Shown: positions 1-10,640 of the stretch, piece by piece | Layout: each line of letters opens with the position of its first letter | Position numbering within the stretch: position 1 is the stretch's first letter | NCBI RefSeq assembly: GCF_019656315.1 | Contig: NZ_BPLU01000067.1 | Coordinates: 172,850 to 236,849, forward strand | DNA length: 64,000 bases | Direction of reading: 5' to 3' | From: Flavobacterium sp. UMI-01 | GTDB taxonomy: Bacteria > Bacteroidota > Bacteroidia > Flavobacteriales > Flavobacteriaceae | Notes under the pieces: generated by a model | Database searches by the model: none | Seen by the model: the letters and a program-made list of their open reading frames with translations, nothing else | Told to the model about the DNA's origin: nothing | Translations under genes and position numbers: made by a program

Positions 1-1061
1 CTGGCATCTTGATAAAAAAACAAATGATGGGGAAGCAATTTTTCGATAAAAAAGAATTTGGGTTGAGCCAAATTTTTATTGGCTTCAATTTGTTTTTTTA
101 AATCCTCAAATACATTTTTTTTATCCTGTCTAAAAGAATGAAAAAATGATATTTCATTAGTATCAATATTGTAAAAATCATAGGTCCCTTTTACAAAATT
201 CTGCTGAAAATAGGCATTATCCACAATAAAAAAAGTCTTATAATTATTGTTTTTCAAAATACTAATAACTGGGTTATTTCCCACTATAATACTCCGTGTA
301 TCAGGCAACATATCCAGATTAGGAGTAATAATGCTTTTTAAATAATGGTGTTTCATTGCAAACATTGACGCATTGGACACCAGGGAAACCGGATAATTAC
401 TTCTAGTATTTTCATAAACTGTAAATGATTTTTCTCTTAACCAATTATAAATTTCACTTTTATAACGGTAGGGCTCATTTAACATCGTTTGTTCTCCTAC
501 ATAGCCATCAGGTTCAATAAAATAAATATTTGGCGTTTTTTTAAATTTAACATGCACAATATCATCCGGCTGTTTCATCCATGCTACTGTATCCACACAC
601 TGCTTGTATATCATAACATAAACACATTTATACAAGGGCAAAACAGATAAAAAAAGTATAAATAAAAGAAGGTGCTTATAATATTTATACAACTTAAAAG
701 AAACAAAAAATAAAACAACCAATAAGGCTAAAAGCAGTTTTTTCTTTATCGTAAAAAAATAAACTTGAGAAAACAGTATAAAAAACACCTCAACAGTCAA
801 CACAAATAGAAGATGCTTTTTATAGGGTTTCAATTTTTGAAAAACACTAAAAATTTTGAACAATAAATAAACTACTATAACTGGTAACAGTATAAAAAGA
901 AATGAAAAAAATAACAGATGCTGATAGGAATTTATCGTTTCATAATTATTCGAAAAATAAAATACCAAGGCATAAAATCCTGGCAAAGCACCAACGAGAA
1001 CAGGATAGTCTTTTGAGTTTTCTAAGAAAGAAACAATCCTTTCCTTTATCTTAATTTTCAT
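1..1061 (-). CDS. Sulfatase/alkaline-phosphatase-fold membrane protein, N-terminal part (runs off the window)
   Basis: The reverse strand is open from an ATG at 1061 to the window edge, about 353 residues, with no stop. The first ~150 residues are hydrophobic and give several membrane segments. They are followed by a motif PNIYFIEPDGY, which resembles the metal-binding start of sulfatase / phosphoglycerol-transferase-fold domains, and later LLPHHLFFY, which matches the usual SPHPPY-like stretch of that family. The protein is therefore probably an inner-membrane enzyme with a periplasmic catalytic domain acting on a surface glycan or lipid. It lies downstream of a flippase and sugar-modifying genes on the same strand. 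The C-terminal part, including the other metal ligands, is outside the window, so the exact reaction cannot be named. Confidence 0.7.
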   Translation of the reverse strand, partial: MKIKIKERIVSFLENSKDYPVLVGALPGFYALVFYFSNNYETINSYQHLLFFSFLFILLPVIVVYLLFKIFSVFQKLKPYKKHLLFVLTVEVFFILFSQVYFFTIKKKLLLALLVVLFFVSFKLYKYYKHLLLFILFLSVLPLYKCVYVMIYKQCVDTVAWMKQPDDIVHVKFKKTPNIYFIEPDGYVGEQTMLNEPYRYKSEIYNWLREKSFTVYENTRSNYPVSLVSNASMFAMKHHYLKSIITPNLDMLPDTRSIIVGNNPVISILKNNNYKTFFIVDNAYFQQNFVKGTYDFYNIDTNEISFFHSFRQDKKNVFEDLKKQIEANKNLAQPKFFFIEKLLPHHLFFYQDA

Positions 1062-1183
1062 TTTTTTTTACTTTTATAATTTCACTTTTTTTCCAAAACA
1101 TCATCAAAAAATGTATTCCTTTTTAGATAATTCTCCCAAAAAAAACACCTTATAACTTTTGCTCCATCAATATTCACCAAAGA

Positions 1184-2464
1184 TTAAAACAAACTTTTTC
1201 TAAAATAGAAAGCCAATAAGACAAAATAAGTTGCGTTTTCTATAAATTGTGCCATTAAAACCCCTTTAACTCCGTAAATAGAGAGTAAAAAATCACTTAA
1301 AAAGTACAACAAAAGATATGATGCAATTTCAAAAAAGAGATAGATTTTGGTCATTTTTTTGGCCAAAAATTCATACCCCAAAATAAGGGAAATAACTTTA
1401 AAAAAATCACTAATCAATTGCAACAAAAACAAGTCTGCTATAGGTGTAAATTCTTTGGTTAGAAACCAATTGATAATAAAATATCTTAAAAAATAAATAC
1501 ATACTAATCCTAGAGAAAAAATGGGGATAATATTTTTATAAAAACTCCAAAAAACAGCCTTAGATTCCTCGTTATTCTTAGCAATTACTAATCTTGGAAA
1601 AAAATAAACCGTTAATATCGTACTAACAAATAACATATAATAAGATGAAAGTCGGGACATTGTTTCCCAATAACCCGCTGTATTTATTCCTAATTTATCT
1701 ATCATGTTATTCCGAATACTCAAATAAATCAATGACCCCATGACGCCGGAAAACAATGCCATTAATGAATAGGAAGACAAATTCTTTATCACACCAATAT
1801 CAAAAATATGCCATCTAATATTTTTAATAAAAACGAGCTTATTGTCGATAAAGTAGAACGCAATAAAAAACAGTAAGGCAGGGATGATAACACTCACTAA
1901 CAATGCTCCTATCACTTTAAAATTGGTCACTAAAAATAGGGTAAAAACAAAACTGATTAAATTTCCTATGATTGAAATCCAAATTACTCGTTTAAATTGT
2001 TGCAATCCATTAATAACCGCTAATAAAAAGACCGAAACACTGTACCAAGGTAACGACAAGGCCATCACACGAACAATAAATTGATATTCGGTTTTGTCAC
2101 CAAAAATGTAGGAACTAAAATAGTGGGCACCAAAAAACAAAATGACACTTAGTGTTACCGCAACAGCAATCAATGTTATAAATACAGTTGTGATAAACTT
2201 TTTATACTTTTCATTATCATCTTGAATTTCAGCAACATATTTCACAATTCCATTTTGAAATCCTAACGTAGCAACAGACTCTAATGAACTCATGAAGTTT
2301 TTTAAATTCCCTACCAATGCCATTCCGCTTGGCCCAACATAAATAGCTAAAAGCTTTGATGTAACTAATCCAGTAACAATCCTAAAAAAAATATTCAGGC
2401 TGTTTAAAGAACTAATTCTAAATAATTCTGTTTTTAAAAAAGTTTTTAAAAATTTCAAAATCAA
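1184..2464 (-). CDS. Wzx-type O-antigen/polysaccharide flippase (WzxE-like)
   Basis: This 426-residue polytopic protein of the MOP flippase superfamily would flip lipid-linked sugar repeat units across the inner membrane. The N-terminal part ([21 protein letters not shown], then [12 protein letters not shown]) closely follows the pattern of the WzxE family. About twelve hydrophobic segments cover the length. The start is a TTG whose bases overlap the TGA stop of the upstream aminotransferase (TTGA). I see no ATG near the family's usual start, so the TTG is likely real. Tight coupling to the aminotransferase and acyltransferase genes indicates a shared amino-sugar-containing surface polysaccharide. 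Confidence 0.88.
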   Translation of the reverse strand: MILKFLKTFLKTELFRISSLNSLNIFFRIVTGLVTSKLLAIYVGPSGMALVGNLKNFMSSLESVATLGFQNGIVKYVAEIQDDNEKYKKFITTVFITLIAVAVTLSVILFFGAHYFSSYIFGDKTEYQFIVRVMALSLPWYSVSVFLLAVINGLQQFKRVIWISIIGNLISFVFTLFLVTNFKVIGALLVSVIIPALLFFIAFYFIDNKLVFIKNIRWHIFDIGVIKNLSSYSLMALFSGVMGSLIYLSIRNNMIDKLGINTAGYWETMSRLSSYYMLFVSTILTVYFFPRLVIAKNNEESKAVFWSFYKNIIPIFSLGLVCIYFLRYFIINWFLTKEFTPIADLFLLQLISDFFKVISLILGYEFLAKKMTKIYLFFEIASYLLLYFLSDFLLSIYGVKGVLMAQFIENATYFVLLAFYFRKSLF

Positions 2465-3561
2465 TATTTATTTATAGTAGAAATAATAATCTCCACCTCA
2501 TCCATTGTTAATACGGAACTTATAGGCAAACTCAACACTTCTTGATGAATTAAATCGGTAATAGGAAAAGAATTCGAATGCCACTCCTTTAATGCTTTTT
2601 GTCGGTAAGGAGGAATGGGATAATGAATCATGGTTTCAATATGATTATCCAGTAGGTATTGCTGTAATTCTAACCTGTTTTTAGTTCGAATTACAAACAA
2701 ATGAAATACATGATTTGCCGAATAATCCCAAAATGGCAAGATGATTTTATCGTTTTGTATTTCCAATAAATAGCGTTGGGCAATGCCTCTTCGCTTTTGA
2801 TTGTCATCGTCTAAATGAGGTAATTTCACATTCAAAAAAGCCGCTTGCAACTCATCGAGCCTAGAGTTGACCCCAATCAAATCGTTTTGATATTTGACTT
2901 TAGAACCGTAATTCCTTAGTATTGCAACAGTCTCTGCCAAATCTGCATCGTTCGTAGTGATGGCGCCACCATCTCCTAAAGCACCTAAATTTTTCCCAGG
3001 GTAAAAACTAAAAGCAGCTGCATGGGATAGATTACCAGCTCTTTTTTGATTTTCAATAATCGCACCATGCCCTTGAGCTGCATCTTCGACAACCAAAAGT
3101 TGATGCGCTGTAGCGATTGAATTAATTTTATCCATTTCAGCCAACTGACCATAAAGATGAACAGCTAAAATTGCTTTAGTTTTTGAAGTTATTTTTTCAA
3201 TTATCAAATCAGGGTTGATGTTATAGGTGTCTATTTTGGGTTCAACCAAAACAGGAACTAAATCAGCTTCCAAAATTGCAAGTATACTAGCGATATAAGT
3301 ATTAGCAGGAACAAGTACCTCATCTCCTTTTTGCAATTTACCTAAGGCAATATACCCTTTAAATAGCAACACTAAGGCATCAAAACCGTTTCCAACACCT
3401 ACACAGTATTTTGTTCCACAAAAAAGCGAAAATGCCTTCTCAAAAGCCCCTACTTCATCACCTAGTATATACCATCCTCTTTCCAAAAAAGCAGTCATTT
3501 TTTGTTGGAAATCTGGAGCATGAACGGCATTTATTTTTTTTAAATCTAGGAAAGAAATCAT
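2461..3561 (-). CDS. DegT/DnrJ/EryC1/StrS-family PLP-dependent sugar aminotransferase
   Basis: A cytoplasmic fold-type I aminotransferase (366 residues) that installs an amino group on a nucleotide-linked keto-sugar. The PLP lysine is K190 within [17 protein letters not shown], and the cofactor aspartate lies in [11 protein letters not shown] (about residue 160). The length is normal for the family. Its ATG overlaps the stop of the upstream acyltransferase (ATGA) and its stop overlaps the TTG start of the flippase, so the three genes are translationally coupled. FdtB/QdtB-type 3-aminotransferases and WecE-type 4-aminotransferases both fit. The sequence alone does not settle the position aminated. 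Confidence 0.9.
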   Translation of the reverse strand: MISFLDLKKINAVHAPDFQQKMTAFLERGWYILGDEVGAFEKAFSLFCGTKYCVGVGNGFDALVLLFKGYIALGKLQKGDEVLVPANTYIASILAILEADLVPVLVEPKIDTYNINPDLIIEKITSKTKAILAVHLYGQLAEMDKINSIATAHQLLVVEDAAQGHGAIIENQKRAGNLSHAAAFSFYPGKNLGALGDGGAITTNDADLAETVAILRNYGSKVKYQNDLIGVNSRLDELQAAFLNVKLPHLDDDNQKRRGIAQRYLLEIQNDKIILPFWDYSANHVFHLFVIRTKNRLELQQYLLDNHIETMIHYPIPPYRQKALKEWHSNSFPITDLIHQEVLSLPISSVLTMDEVEIIISTINKY

Positions 3562-4535
3562 ACAAATATATTTTCAAGTAAATAAAAATCAGAAGTTTTC
3601 ACTTCATAAAAATCATGAGCAATAGTGCTTGCTCCAAAACTTTCTTTCCAATAGGATAAACCTTCATTTAATTTTCTTCCTTGCATTTCGTTTGATATGC
3701 CAAAATCAAAAAATCTCACACCTCTAAAAACATTAAACAGTAGATGAGCATGTAAAAAATCTAAACTTCTATAATTTTTATCCAAATTATTTTTGGATAT
3801 GTATTGAGAATGTGCAACATTTTCACTCGTAAAAATGGTAGTCCCAGCAATAATTTGATTTCCTTTATACACATTAAATTGCCTAATATTATTAGGAAAA
3901 ATGGATTTTAGATATGAAATTTCAGTAATGGAGTGAACAGGTTTGCTATTATGTTTTACTTCTAAATTGGGAATAAGTACTTCGTTCCAAAAAAGATCAA
4001 ACGAAACTTCTTCTTTAATTACTAAATCGTTTCGTTTGCCTTTCTTTATATTATTTTTCCTATCCTTTGATATCGAAATATTTTTAACCAAATCAACCAC
4101 AGATAAACTATCCCTACGTATTAATTTAGCATTTACCAAAAATAACGCATATTGCAATTCCTCCGCTGGTTTATTGTGATAAATAGACGGAATTAGTTTT
4201 AAATTGATTTTTGAAACAGTATTTTCATTCAAGAAAAACAATATCTTTTGAAATACAGCAATTACCGAAGCTAGTTTCAAGGATTCGCCATAAACCAATC
4301 CCCCATAACTTAACCCTTGATGGCTATGGACAACCTCTCCTACTCTATTAGCAGGCAAAACAGCAACTAATTTTGTTCCTTCATATACCATCAAAGAATA
4401 ATCTTCAAAACGATCTTTATGATACTCCATAAAATCGCGATGAAATAAAAAAGTAGCATTTTTAGCCTGTTGGACAAAATCATTCCACTGCTTATAATCA
4501 GTCGCGGTATAACGCTTAATATGGTAAGTTTTCAC
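3558..4535 (-). CDS. FemAB/GNAT-like N-acyltransferase
   Basis: A 325-residue protein whose N-terminal half ([20 protein letters not shown], then a region with [13 protein letters not shown]) matches FemAB-like GNAT proteins found in polysaccharide loci. A second acetyltransferase-like lobe contains [16 protein letters not shown] and [10 protein letters not shown]. It probably acylates the amino sugar made by the downstream DegT enzyme before the unit is exported by the flippase. It is the first gene of the coupled three-gene unit visible here, and the 43-bp gap to the upstream channel gene on the same strand suggests the start of a transcript. The acyl donor is unknown. Confidence 0.75.
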   Translation of the reverse strand: MKTYHIKRYTATDYKQWNDFVQQAKNATFLFHRDFMEYHKDRFEDYSLMVYEGTKLVAVLPANRVGEVVHSHQGLSYGGLVYGESLKLASVIAVFQKILFFLNENTVSKINLKLIPSIYHNKPAEELQYALFLVNAKLIRRDSLSVVDLVKNISISKDRKNNIKKGKRNDLVIKEEVSFDLFWNEVLIPNLEVKHNSKPVHSITEISYLKSIFPNNIRQFNVYKGNQIIAGTTIFTSENVAHSQYISKNNLDKNYRSLDFLHAHLLFNVFRGVRFFDFGISNEMQGRKLNEGLSYWKESFGASTIAHDFYEVKTSDFYLLENIFV

Positions 4536-4578
4536 AATTGTTGTTTCTAAAAGTAGGTGAAACTAATGATTTTTTTTA

Positions 4579-5175
4579 TTAATACAAAGACGGCAAAGCC
4601 CATTTGAATTTTACCGCCATCAATCGAATTGTTATAATCAAAGACGAAGTAATCAAATACAACACATCATTAGGCAATCCCAATGCTTTAAGACCAAAGA
4701 ACACCACACCTCCCAAAATACAAATTGTAGCATAAATTTCTTTTCTAAAAATAACGGGGATTTCATTGCATAAAATATCTCGTATCACCCCACCAAAACA
4801 AGCCGTCATGGTACCCAAAGCAATACAAATGATCGGATGAAGGCCACTATTTATTCCCTTTTCTACGCCAATTAGAGTAAAAACACCTAAGCCTATCGTA
4901 TCAAATAGAAACAACGAAACCCGAAGATGTTCTAATCTTTTTCGAAATAGAATAGCCAACACAAAACCTGCAATACTCAAATGCACATACATCAAATCCT
5001 TCATCCATCCCACAGGGGTTTGCCCAATAAGTACATCCCGCAATGTTCCACCTCCCAAAGCGGTTACAAAGGCAATAATAAATACACCAAACGGATCCAT
5101 TTTTTTATTCATGGCCGTTAAAGCTCCTGACATTGCAAAAGCAAGCGTACCAATTATCTGTATCAAATAAAACAT
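4579..5175 (-). CDS. TRIC/UPF0126-family trimeric ion channel protein
   Basis: A small inner-membrane protein with seven predicted hydrophobic helices and the repeated glycine-rich motifs of the UPF0126/TRIC family (GALTAMNKKMDPFGV, GGGTLRDVLIG and GGVIRDILCNEIP). The two inverted repeats each carry the G-G-x-x-R-D signature. Prokaryotic members are potassium or glycine permeable channels. I prefer the ATG at 5175 (start MFYLIQIIG, 198 residues). A GTG at 5220 would add 15 residues that are not hydrophobic-core-like. It stands alone, divergent from the methyltransferase at 5407. Confidence 0.85.
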   Translation of the reverse strand: MFYLIQIIGTLAFAMSGALTAMNKKMDPFGVFIIAFVTALGGGTLRDVLIGQTPVGWMKDLMYVHLSIAGFVLAILFRKRLEHLRVSLFLFDTIGLGVFTLIGVEKGINSGLHPIICIALGTMTACFGGVIRDILCNEIPVIFRKEIYATICILGGVVFFGLKALGLPNDVLYLITSSLIITIRLMAVKFKWALPSLY

Positions 5176-5406
5176 TCTTAACGGTTGTGAATTCCAACAA
5201 AAATAACCAAAATATACCACAACCCATTTCTTTTTACCTCCACAGCATTCTCAGCTTTAAATTTTAAAAAATCTATAGTATCTTAGCCCATTCAAAAACT
5301 ATTAGTTTCTTTCACTGAAAGAACTCAAAAAATCATTGCTAGTTAAAACTCAAATGCTAGTTATTCATTAGCAGGGTCATTTATAAAAATTTATACCTTT
5401 TCTCCA

Positions 5407-6198
5407 TTGAAACAAATCACTTCTATCCAAAATCCTTATATAAAATCTTTAGTTTTATTACAAGATAAAGCCAAAAACCGAAAACAAACTGGCACCTTTA
5501 TCATTGAAGGAAAACGTGAAATTGAAATTGCTATCAAAGGAGGTTATGAAATCTTGACCGTATTGTTTTATCCTGAAATATGTTCAGAAAAAGAGGTAAA
5601 AAAAATAACTGATACAACAGATTTGATCGAAATCAACAAAGACGTTTTTCAAAAGCTTGCTTACCGTGACACTACTGAAGGAATTTTAGCTGTAGCCAAA
5701 ACCAAATCTATGGATTTATCCGATTTAAAACTATCCGAAAACCCCTTGATTCTTATTGCCGAAGCTCCTGAAAAACCAGGTAATATTGGTGCTTTATTAC
5801 GCACTGCCGACGCTGCCAAACTCGACGCGGTCATTATTGCAAATCCAAAAAGTGATTTGTACAACCCTAATATTGTTCGCTCCAGTGTAGGCTGTTTGTT
5901 TACCAACCAAGTGGCAACGGGAAGCACTACTGAAATCATTGCTTTTTTAAAAGAAAAAAACATTCGGTTCTATGCAGCTACTTTACAAAATGCAACCTCT
6001 TATCACACACAAGATTATACTGGTCCTACCGCATTAGTAGTAGGTACCGAAGCCACAGGACTAACTCAAGAATGGCGAGAAGCTGCGACTCAAAACATCA
6101 TTATTCCGATGCAAGGAGAAATAGATAGTATGAATGTTTCAGTAGCGGCCGCTATATTGATTTTTGAAGCTAAAAGACAAAGAGGGTTTTTAAAATGA
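5407..6198 (+). CDS. SpoU/TrmH-family RNA 2'-O-methyltransferase
   Basis: A SPOUT-class methyltransferase of 263 residues that probably methylates a ribose in tRNA or 23S rRNA with S-adenosylmethionine. The N-terminal substrate-binding part (IQNPYIKSLVLLQDKAKNRKQ, IIEGKREIEIA) is followed by the knotted domain with its three motifs: EKPGNIGALLRTADA, VVGTEATGL and PMQGEIDSMNVSVAAAIL. The initiation codon is TTG, with no better in-frame ATG near the conserved N-terminus. The gene is monocistronic in appearance. The RNA target cannot be read from the sequence. Confidence 0.9.
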   Translation: MKQITSIQNPYIKSLVLLQDKAKNRKQTGTFIIEGKREIEIAIKGGYEILTVLFYPEICSEKEVKKITDTTDLIEINKDVFQKLAYRDTTEGILAVAKTKSMDLSDLKLSENPLILIAEAPEKPGNIGALLRTADAAKLDAVIIANPKSDLYNPNIVRSSVGCLFTNQVATGSTTEIIAFLKEKNIRFYAATLQNATSYHTQDYTGPTALVVGTEATGLTQEWREAATQNIIIPMQGEIDSMNVSVAAAILIFEAKRQRGFLK

Positions 6199-6393
6199 CA
6201 AAAATCAAAAATGATCCACATAAAATCAATTCAATTAGCAAGAAAAATTCTATTCAAAGAAAACATCAAAAATCATTATTCTTTATTCTTCCATAGGTAA
6301 TTTACAAAGTTACAAACGCTTTGCATTAACGCACATTTTCCCCTTGCATATATAAGAACTTATCCTTATTTTTAGAAATTGAACACCTTCGTT

Positions 6394-8613
6394 ATGACAG
6401 AAATCGACATAGAAAAAGAAAATAAAGCGATTGCGCAAGAATACAAAGAATTACTTCGAATTAGTTACCAAACTTTGACTCCTGAAGACAAAAAACTAAT
6501 CCGAAAAGCCTTTGATGTTGCCGTTGATGCTCATAAAGACCAACGCCGAAAATCAGGGGAAGCTTATATTTTTCATCCAATAGCAGTAGCAAAAATTGTG
6601 GCATCCGAAATTGGTTTAGGCGCCACTTCAATTGCTGCAGCATTAATGCATGATGTTGTAGAAGACACCCCCATTACCGTGCAAGATATCGAACGCATGT
6701 TCAACCCAAAAGTAGCCCAATTAGTCGAGGGGTTGACAAAAATATCATTGGTTCAAAAAGACATGAAAGTCTCGATGCAGGCAGAGAATTTTCGAAAAAT
6801 GATTCTCACCTTAAATGATGATGTTCGTGTAATCCTGATAAAAATTGCAGACCGATTGCATAATATGCAAACCATGGATGCCATGGATGACTACAAACAG
6901 GAAAAAATCGCTTCGGAAACCTTATACATCTATGCGCCTCTTGCCCATCGTTTGGGGTTGTACAACATCAAAACCAAGCTCGAAGATTTAGGTCTAAAAT
7001 ATACGGAGCCTGAAATTTACAATGAAATTGTTAGTAAAATAAAAGAAACCAAAGAACAACAAGACAATTACATCAAAGACATTTCGGCAGTACTCAAAAC
7101 TTCACTTGACGAGGAAGGACTTGACTATATCATCAAAGGACGCCCAAAATCTATATATTCTATCCGTAGAAAGATGAAGGCGCAAAACGTGACTTTTGAT
7201 CAAGTTTATGACAAATTTGCGTTACGTATTGTATATAAATCAAATCCTCATGACGAAAAATTCCTGGCTTGGAAAATTTACTCTATTGTCACCGATCATT
7301 ACCGCCCTAGCCCTAGCCGTTTGCGTGATTGGATTTCGTCTCCTAAATCAACGGGGTATGAAGCGTTACACATCACCGTCATGGGACCAAAAGGACGTTG
7401 GGTAGAAGTACAGGTGCGTAGCGAACGCATGGACGAGATTGCTGAAAAAGGGTACGCCGCACATTACAAATACAAAAACGGCTCCGACGAAGAACACGGT
7501 TTAGACGTGTGGTTAAATCTATTAAGAGAAGCCATTGAAAACTCTGAAACCAGCGCCGTTGATTTTGTTGAAGATTTCAAAATGAATTTATATTCTAAGG
7601 AAATCTATGTTTTCACGCCAAAAGGAGACATTAAATCCTTACCCAAAGGAGCTACTTCTTTAGATTTTGCGTTTAGCATTCACTCGGAAATAGGAATCAA
7701 AACCCGAGGCACAAGAGTTAATGGCAAACTGGTCCCCCTTAATTACGAACTTCGTAGTGGTGACCAAGTCGAAATCATTACCTCACCGAACCAAAAACCT
7801 ACCGTGAACTGGTTAGATTATGTAACCACATCTCGCGCCAAAACAAAAATTAAGAATGTTTTAAACGAAAACACCAAGAAAATTGCTGAACACGGAAAAG
7901 AATTACTTACCCGTAAGTTGAAACATTTAAAGGTAACTTTGAACGAAACCACCGTGAATGAGTTAGTCAATTTTTTCAACTTAAAAACGAGTTTGGATTT
8001 GTTTTATCGAGTAGGCGTAGGTTCGATTGAAAACCAACAATTAAAGGATTATGCCGCGCAAAAAGGGAACACCTTAATTAATTTCTTTAAGAACAAAATC
8101 AAAAGAACGGACAAAGCGGTTCCTACCGACATCCACAAACATATCTTGCACCACAATTACGATATGTTGGTTTTTGGAAAAGAACAAGACAAGCTCGACT
8201 ACAAACTATCAAACTGTTGCAATCCTATTCCTGGTGATGATGTATTTGGTTTTGTTACCATTAACGAAGGAATCAAAGTCCATAAAAAAGATTGTCCAAA
8301 CGCCATTTCGCTTCAATCCAATTATGCTTATCGCATCATGCCGGCTCGATGGATAGACTCCACACGACAAGAGTTTAAAGCGATGTTAAACATTACTGGT
8401 ATGGACACGCTAGGACTTACGAACGAGTTGACCAAAGTGATTTCAAACAACATGAACGTTAACATCCAAAGTATTTCCTTAAGCGGAGAAGCAGGTTTAT
8501 TTAAAGGACAAGTAATTGTGATTGTTCAAAACAATAGCATTTTAAAAAAATTGATTGATAACATCAAAAAAATTGACGGTGTGGATAAAGTCACCCGTGT
8601 CTATACTAATTAA
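6394..8613 (+). CDS. rel: RelA/SpoT-family bifunctional (p)ppGpp synthetase/hydrolase
   Basis: A long RSH protein (739 residues from the ATG at 6394; a TTG fifteen bases upstream is less likely). Domain order is HD hydrolase (HPIAVAKI, then the intact H86-D87 in LMHDVVEDT), synthetase (GRPKSIYSIRRKM, YDKFALRIVY and the EVQVRSERMDEIAEKG loop), TGS (YVFTPKGDIKSLPKGA), a CC-containing ZFD/RIS region (SNCCNPIPGDDVFGF), and a C-terminal ACT domain. The intact HD pair suggests hydrolysis activity, and the synthetase motifs also look complete, so this is probably the main stringent-response enzyme. It stands upstream of the Fur-like regulator gene. Confidence 0.95.
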   Translation: MTEIDIEKENKAIAQEYKELLRISYQTLTPEDKKLIRKAFDVAVDAHKDQRRKSGEAYIFHPIAVAKIVASEIGLGATSIAAALMHDVVEDTPITVQDIERMFNPKVAQLVEGLTKISLVQKDMKVSMQAENFRKMILTLNDDVRVILIKIADRLHNMQTMDAMDDYKQEKIASETLYIYAPLAHRLGLYNIKTKLEDLGLKYTEPEIYNEIVSKIKETKEQQDNYIKDISAVLKTSLDEEGLDYIIKGRPKSIYSIRRKMKAQNVTFDQVYDKFALRIVYKSNPHDEKFLAWKIYSIVTDHYRPSPSRLRDWISSPKSTGYEALHITVMGPKGRWVEVQVRSERMDEIAEKGYAAHYKYKNGSDEEHGLDVWLNLLREAIENSETSAVDFVEDFKMNLYSKEIYVFTPKGDIKSLPKGATSLDFAFSIHSEIGIKTRGTRVNGKLVPLNYELRSGDQVEIITSPNQKPTVNWLDYVTTSRAKTKIKNVLNENTKKIAEHGKELLTRKLKHLKVTLNETTVNELVNFFNLKTSLDLFYRVGVGSIENQQLKDYAAQKGNTLINFFKNKIKRTDKAVPTDIHKHILHHNYDMLVFGKEQDKLDYKLSNCCNPIPGDDVFGFVTINEGIKVHKKDCPNAISLQSNYAYRIMPARWIDSTRQEFKAMLNITGMDTLGLTNELTKVISNNMNVNIQSISLSGEAGLFKGQVIVIVQNNSILKKLIDNIKKIDGVDKVTRVYTN

Positions 8614-8716
8614 CAACTCATTTTCCCTAACCCACTATTTTTGATTTTAATGAGGCATTTTTTTTTCATTTGTCACAAAATTAAATTAATCCTAGGGAAC
8701 TATTAAAATAATAATT

Positions 8717-8724
8717 TATCTTTG
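8717..8724 (+). promoter_or_regulatory. Candidate -7 promoter element of the Fur-like gene
   Basis: TATCTTTG matches the Bacteroidota -7 consensus TAnnTTTG exactly. It ends only six bases before the ATG at 8731, so the transcript would have almost no leader unless translation starts further in. Confidence 0.55.
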
Positions 8725-8730
8725 CCGAAT

Positions 8731-9231
8731 ATGACACTCATTTCCACAGATAACAACAAAAACCAAGAAATTGTAAAAAACGTTTTTACAATGTATCTTG
8801 AAAATAAAGGACATAGAAAAACGCCAGAGCGTTACGCTATCCTTCAGGAAATATACGATAGTGAAGAACATTTTGATGTAGAAAATTTATACATTAAAAT
8901 GAAAAACAAAAACTATCGTGTGAGTCGTGCTACCCTATACAACACGATTGAATTGCTTTTGGATTGCGCCTTAGTTCGCAAACATCAATTTGGTCAAAAT
9001 CAAGCACATTACGAGAAATCGTATTTTGACAAACAACACGACCATCTCATCATGACCGATACTGGTGATGTAATAGAATTTTGCGACCCACGAATTCAAA
9101 CCATCAAAAAAACCATTGAGGATATTTTTGATGTTGAAATTACCAATCATTCCTTGTACTTTTACGGCACCAAAAGAAAGCCGAAAGAAGAAGCCTCTGA
9201 AGAGCCGAAAGAAGAAGGAGAAAACACTTAA
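8731..9231 (+). CDS. Fur-family transcriptional regulator lacking the usual zinc cysteines
   Basis: A 166-residue metalloregulator-like protein. The winged-helix part is clear ([13 protein letters not shown], then [15 protein letters not shown]), and the dimerisation part contains [20 protein letters not shown]. In E. coli-type Fur the equivalent stretch has a CxxC pair for structural zinc. Here it reads MTDT, so that pair is absent, while the HDH metal ligands remain. A lysine/glutamate-rich tail ends the protein. I chose the ATG at 8731 over the in-frame TTG three codons before. It precedes purA, but a gap of about 90 bases separates them. Target metal and regulon are unknown. Confidence 0.85.
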   Translation: MTLISTDNNKNQEIVKNVFTMYLENKGHRKTPERYAILQEIYDSEEHFDVENLYIKMKNKNYRVSRATLYNTIELLLDCALVRKHQFGQNQAHYEKSYFDKQHDHLIMTDTGDVIEFCDPRIQTIKKTIEDIFDVEITNHSLYFYGTKRKPKEEASEEPKEEGENT

Positions 9232-9319
9232 AAATATATTTAGTTTAAAAAAATAAAAAGGTCTGGCCTAACTGTGTTTGACCACCAAATCAGATTAACG
9301 ATTAAATAAAGAAATTAAA

Positions 9320-10591
9320 ATGACCGTAGATTTATTACTAGGATTACAATGGGGAGATGAAGGAAAAGGAAAAATTGTTGACGTTCTTACCTCTAATTAC
9401 GATATTATTGCCCGTTTCCAAGGAGGTCCAAATGCAGGACACACCTTAGAGTTTGACGGAATAAAACACGTATTGAGAACCATCCCTTCTGGAATTTTTC
9501 ATAAATCATCGGTAAATGTTATTGGTAACGGTGTTGTCATTGATCCTGTAGTTTTTCAAAAAGAAATCGAAGGATTGGCAAAATTCAATATCGATATCAA
9601 AAAGAAATTAATTATCTCTAGAAAAGCACACTTAATTTTACCTACCCACCGTTTGTTAGATGCGGCTTCTGAAGCATCTAAAGGGAAAGCTAAAATAGGT
9701 TCTACTCTTAAAGGTATCGGACCAACCTATATGGACAAAACAGGTCGTAACGGATTAAGAGTGGGAGATATTGAATTAGAAGATTTCAAAGAAAGATACC
9801 GTTCATTGGCTGACAAACACGAAGCCATGATTGCTTTTTACGGAGTGGAATTAGAATATAATTTAGCGGAATTAGAAGCTGAATTTTTTGAATCTATCGA
9901 AGAAATCAAAAAATTAGACTTCATTGACAGTGAAGAATACATGTACCAAGCTCAAAAAGCGGGTAAATCAATTCTTTGTGAAGGTGCTCAAGGTTCTTTA
10001 CTAGATGTGGATTTTGGAACTTATCCTTTTGTGACTTCCTCTAACACTACTGCTGCTGGTGCTTGTACCGGATTAGGAATTGCCCCTAATAAAATCAAAG
10101 AAGTGTACGGAATTTTCAAAGCATACACTACGCGTGTAGGGAGCGGTCCATTCCCAACAGAACTTTTTGACGAAGTAGGTTCAACTATGGCAAAAGTTGG
10201 AAACGAATTTGGTTCTGTAACAGGAAGACAAAGACGTTGTGGTTGGTTAGACTTAGTCGCTTTGAAATATGCCATTCAAGTGAATGGTGTAACCCAATTA
10301 ATGATGATGAAAGGCGATGTACTTTCCGGATTTGAAACGTTGAAAGTATGTACTGAATACAATTACAAAGGACAAAACATTGCACACTTCCCTTACAATG
10401 TGGAAGAAGAAAATGTTACGCCAATCTATAAAGAATTCAAAGGATGGCAACAAGATTTAACCGGTATGACTACTTATGAAGAATTACCAGTTGAATTAAA
10501 AGAGTACATCGAATTTATTGAAAAAGAAGTTGAAGTACCTATCAAAATTGTTTCTGTAGGTCCAGACAGAAAACAAACCATTCTAAAATAA
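9320..10591 (+). CDS. purA: Adenylosuccinate synthetase
   Basis: Catalyses the GTP-dependent joining of IMP and aspartate, the first committed step from IMP to AMP, in the cytoplasm. The signature QWGDEGKGK is at residues 10-18 with catalytic D13, and NAGHTL supplies the conserved histidine near residue 41. Other family blocks are [34 protein letters not shown] and [11 protein letters not shown]. The 423 residues equal the normal family length. A rho-independent terminator follows directly after the stop, so the transcript ends here. Confidence 0.98.
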   Translation: MTVDLLLGLQWGDEGKGKIVDVLTSNYDIIARFQGGPNAGHTLEFDGIKHVLRTIPSGIFHKSSVNVIGNGVVIDPVVFQKEIEGLAKFNIDIKKKLIISRKAHLILPTHRLLDAASEASKGKAKIGSTLKGIGPTYMDKTGRNGLRVGDIELEDFKERYRSLADKHEAMIAFYGVELEYNLAELEAEFFESIEEIKKLDFIDSEEYMYQAQKAGKSILCEGAQGSLLDVDFGTYPFVTSSNTTAAGACTGLGIAPNKIKEVYGIFKAYTTRVGSGPFPTELFDEVGSTMAKVGNEFGSVTGRQRRCGWLDLVALKYAIQVNGVTQLMMMKGDVLSGFETLKVCTEYNYKGQNIAHFPYNVEEENVTPIYKEFKGWQQDLTGMTTYEELPVELKEYIEFIEKEVEVPIKIVSVGPDRKQTILK

Positions 10592-10596
10592 TACCA

Positions 10597-10627
10597 AACG
10601 CTCTGAAACATCAGGGCGTTTTTTTTC
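10597..10627 (+). terminator. Rho-independent terminator of purA
   Basis: The stem AACGCTCTGA / TCAGGGCGTT has one G-T pair and a four-base loop, and is followed by a run of eight T. It lies five bases after the purA stop codon. Confidence 0.9.
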
Positions 10628-10640
10628 GCATAAAAACAAA

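Noticed and set aside
9241..9300. A riboswitch-like leader before purA
   Set aside because: GGTC and GACC can pair, but the helix is too short and I could not match a known purine riboswitch core.
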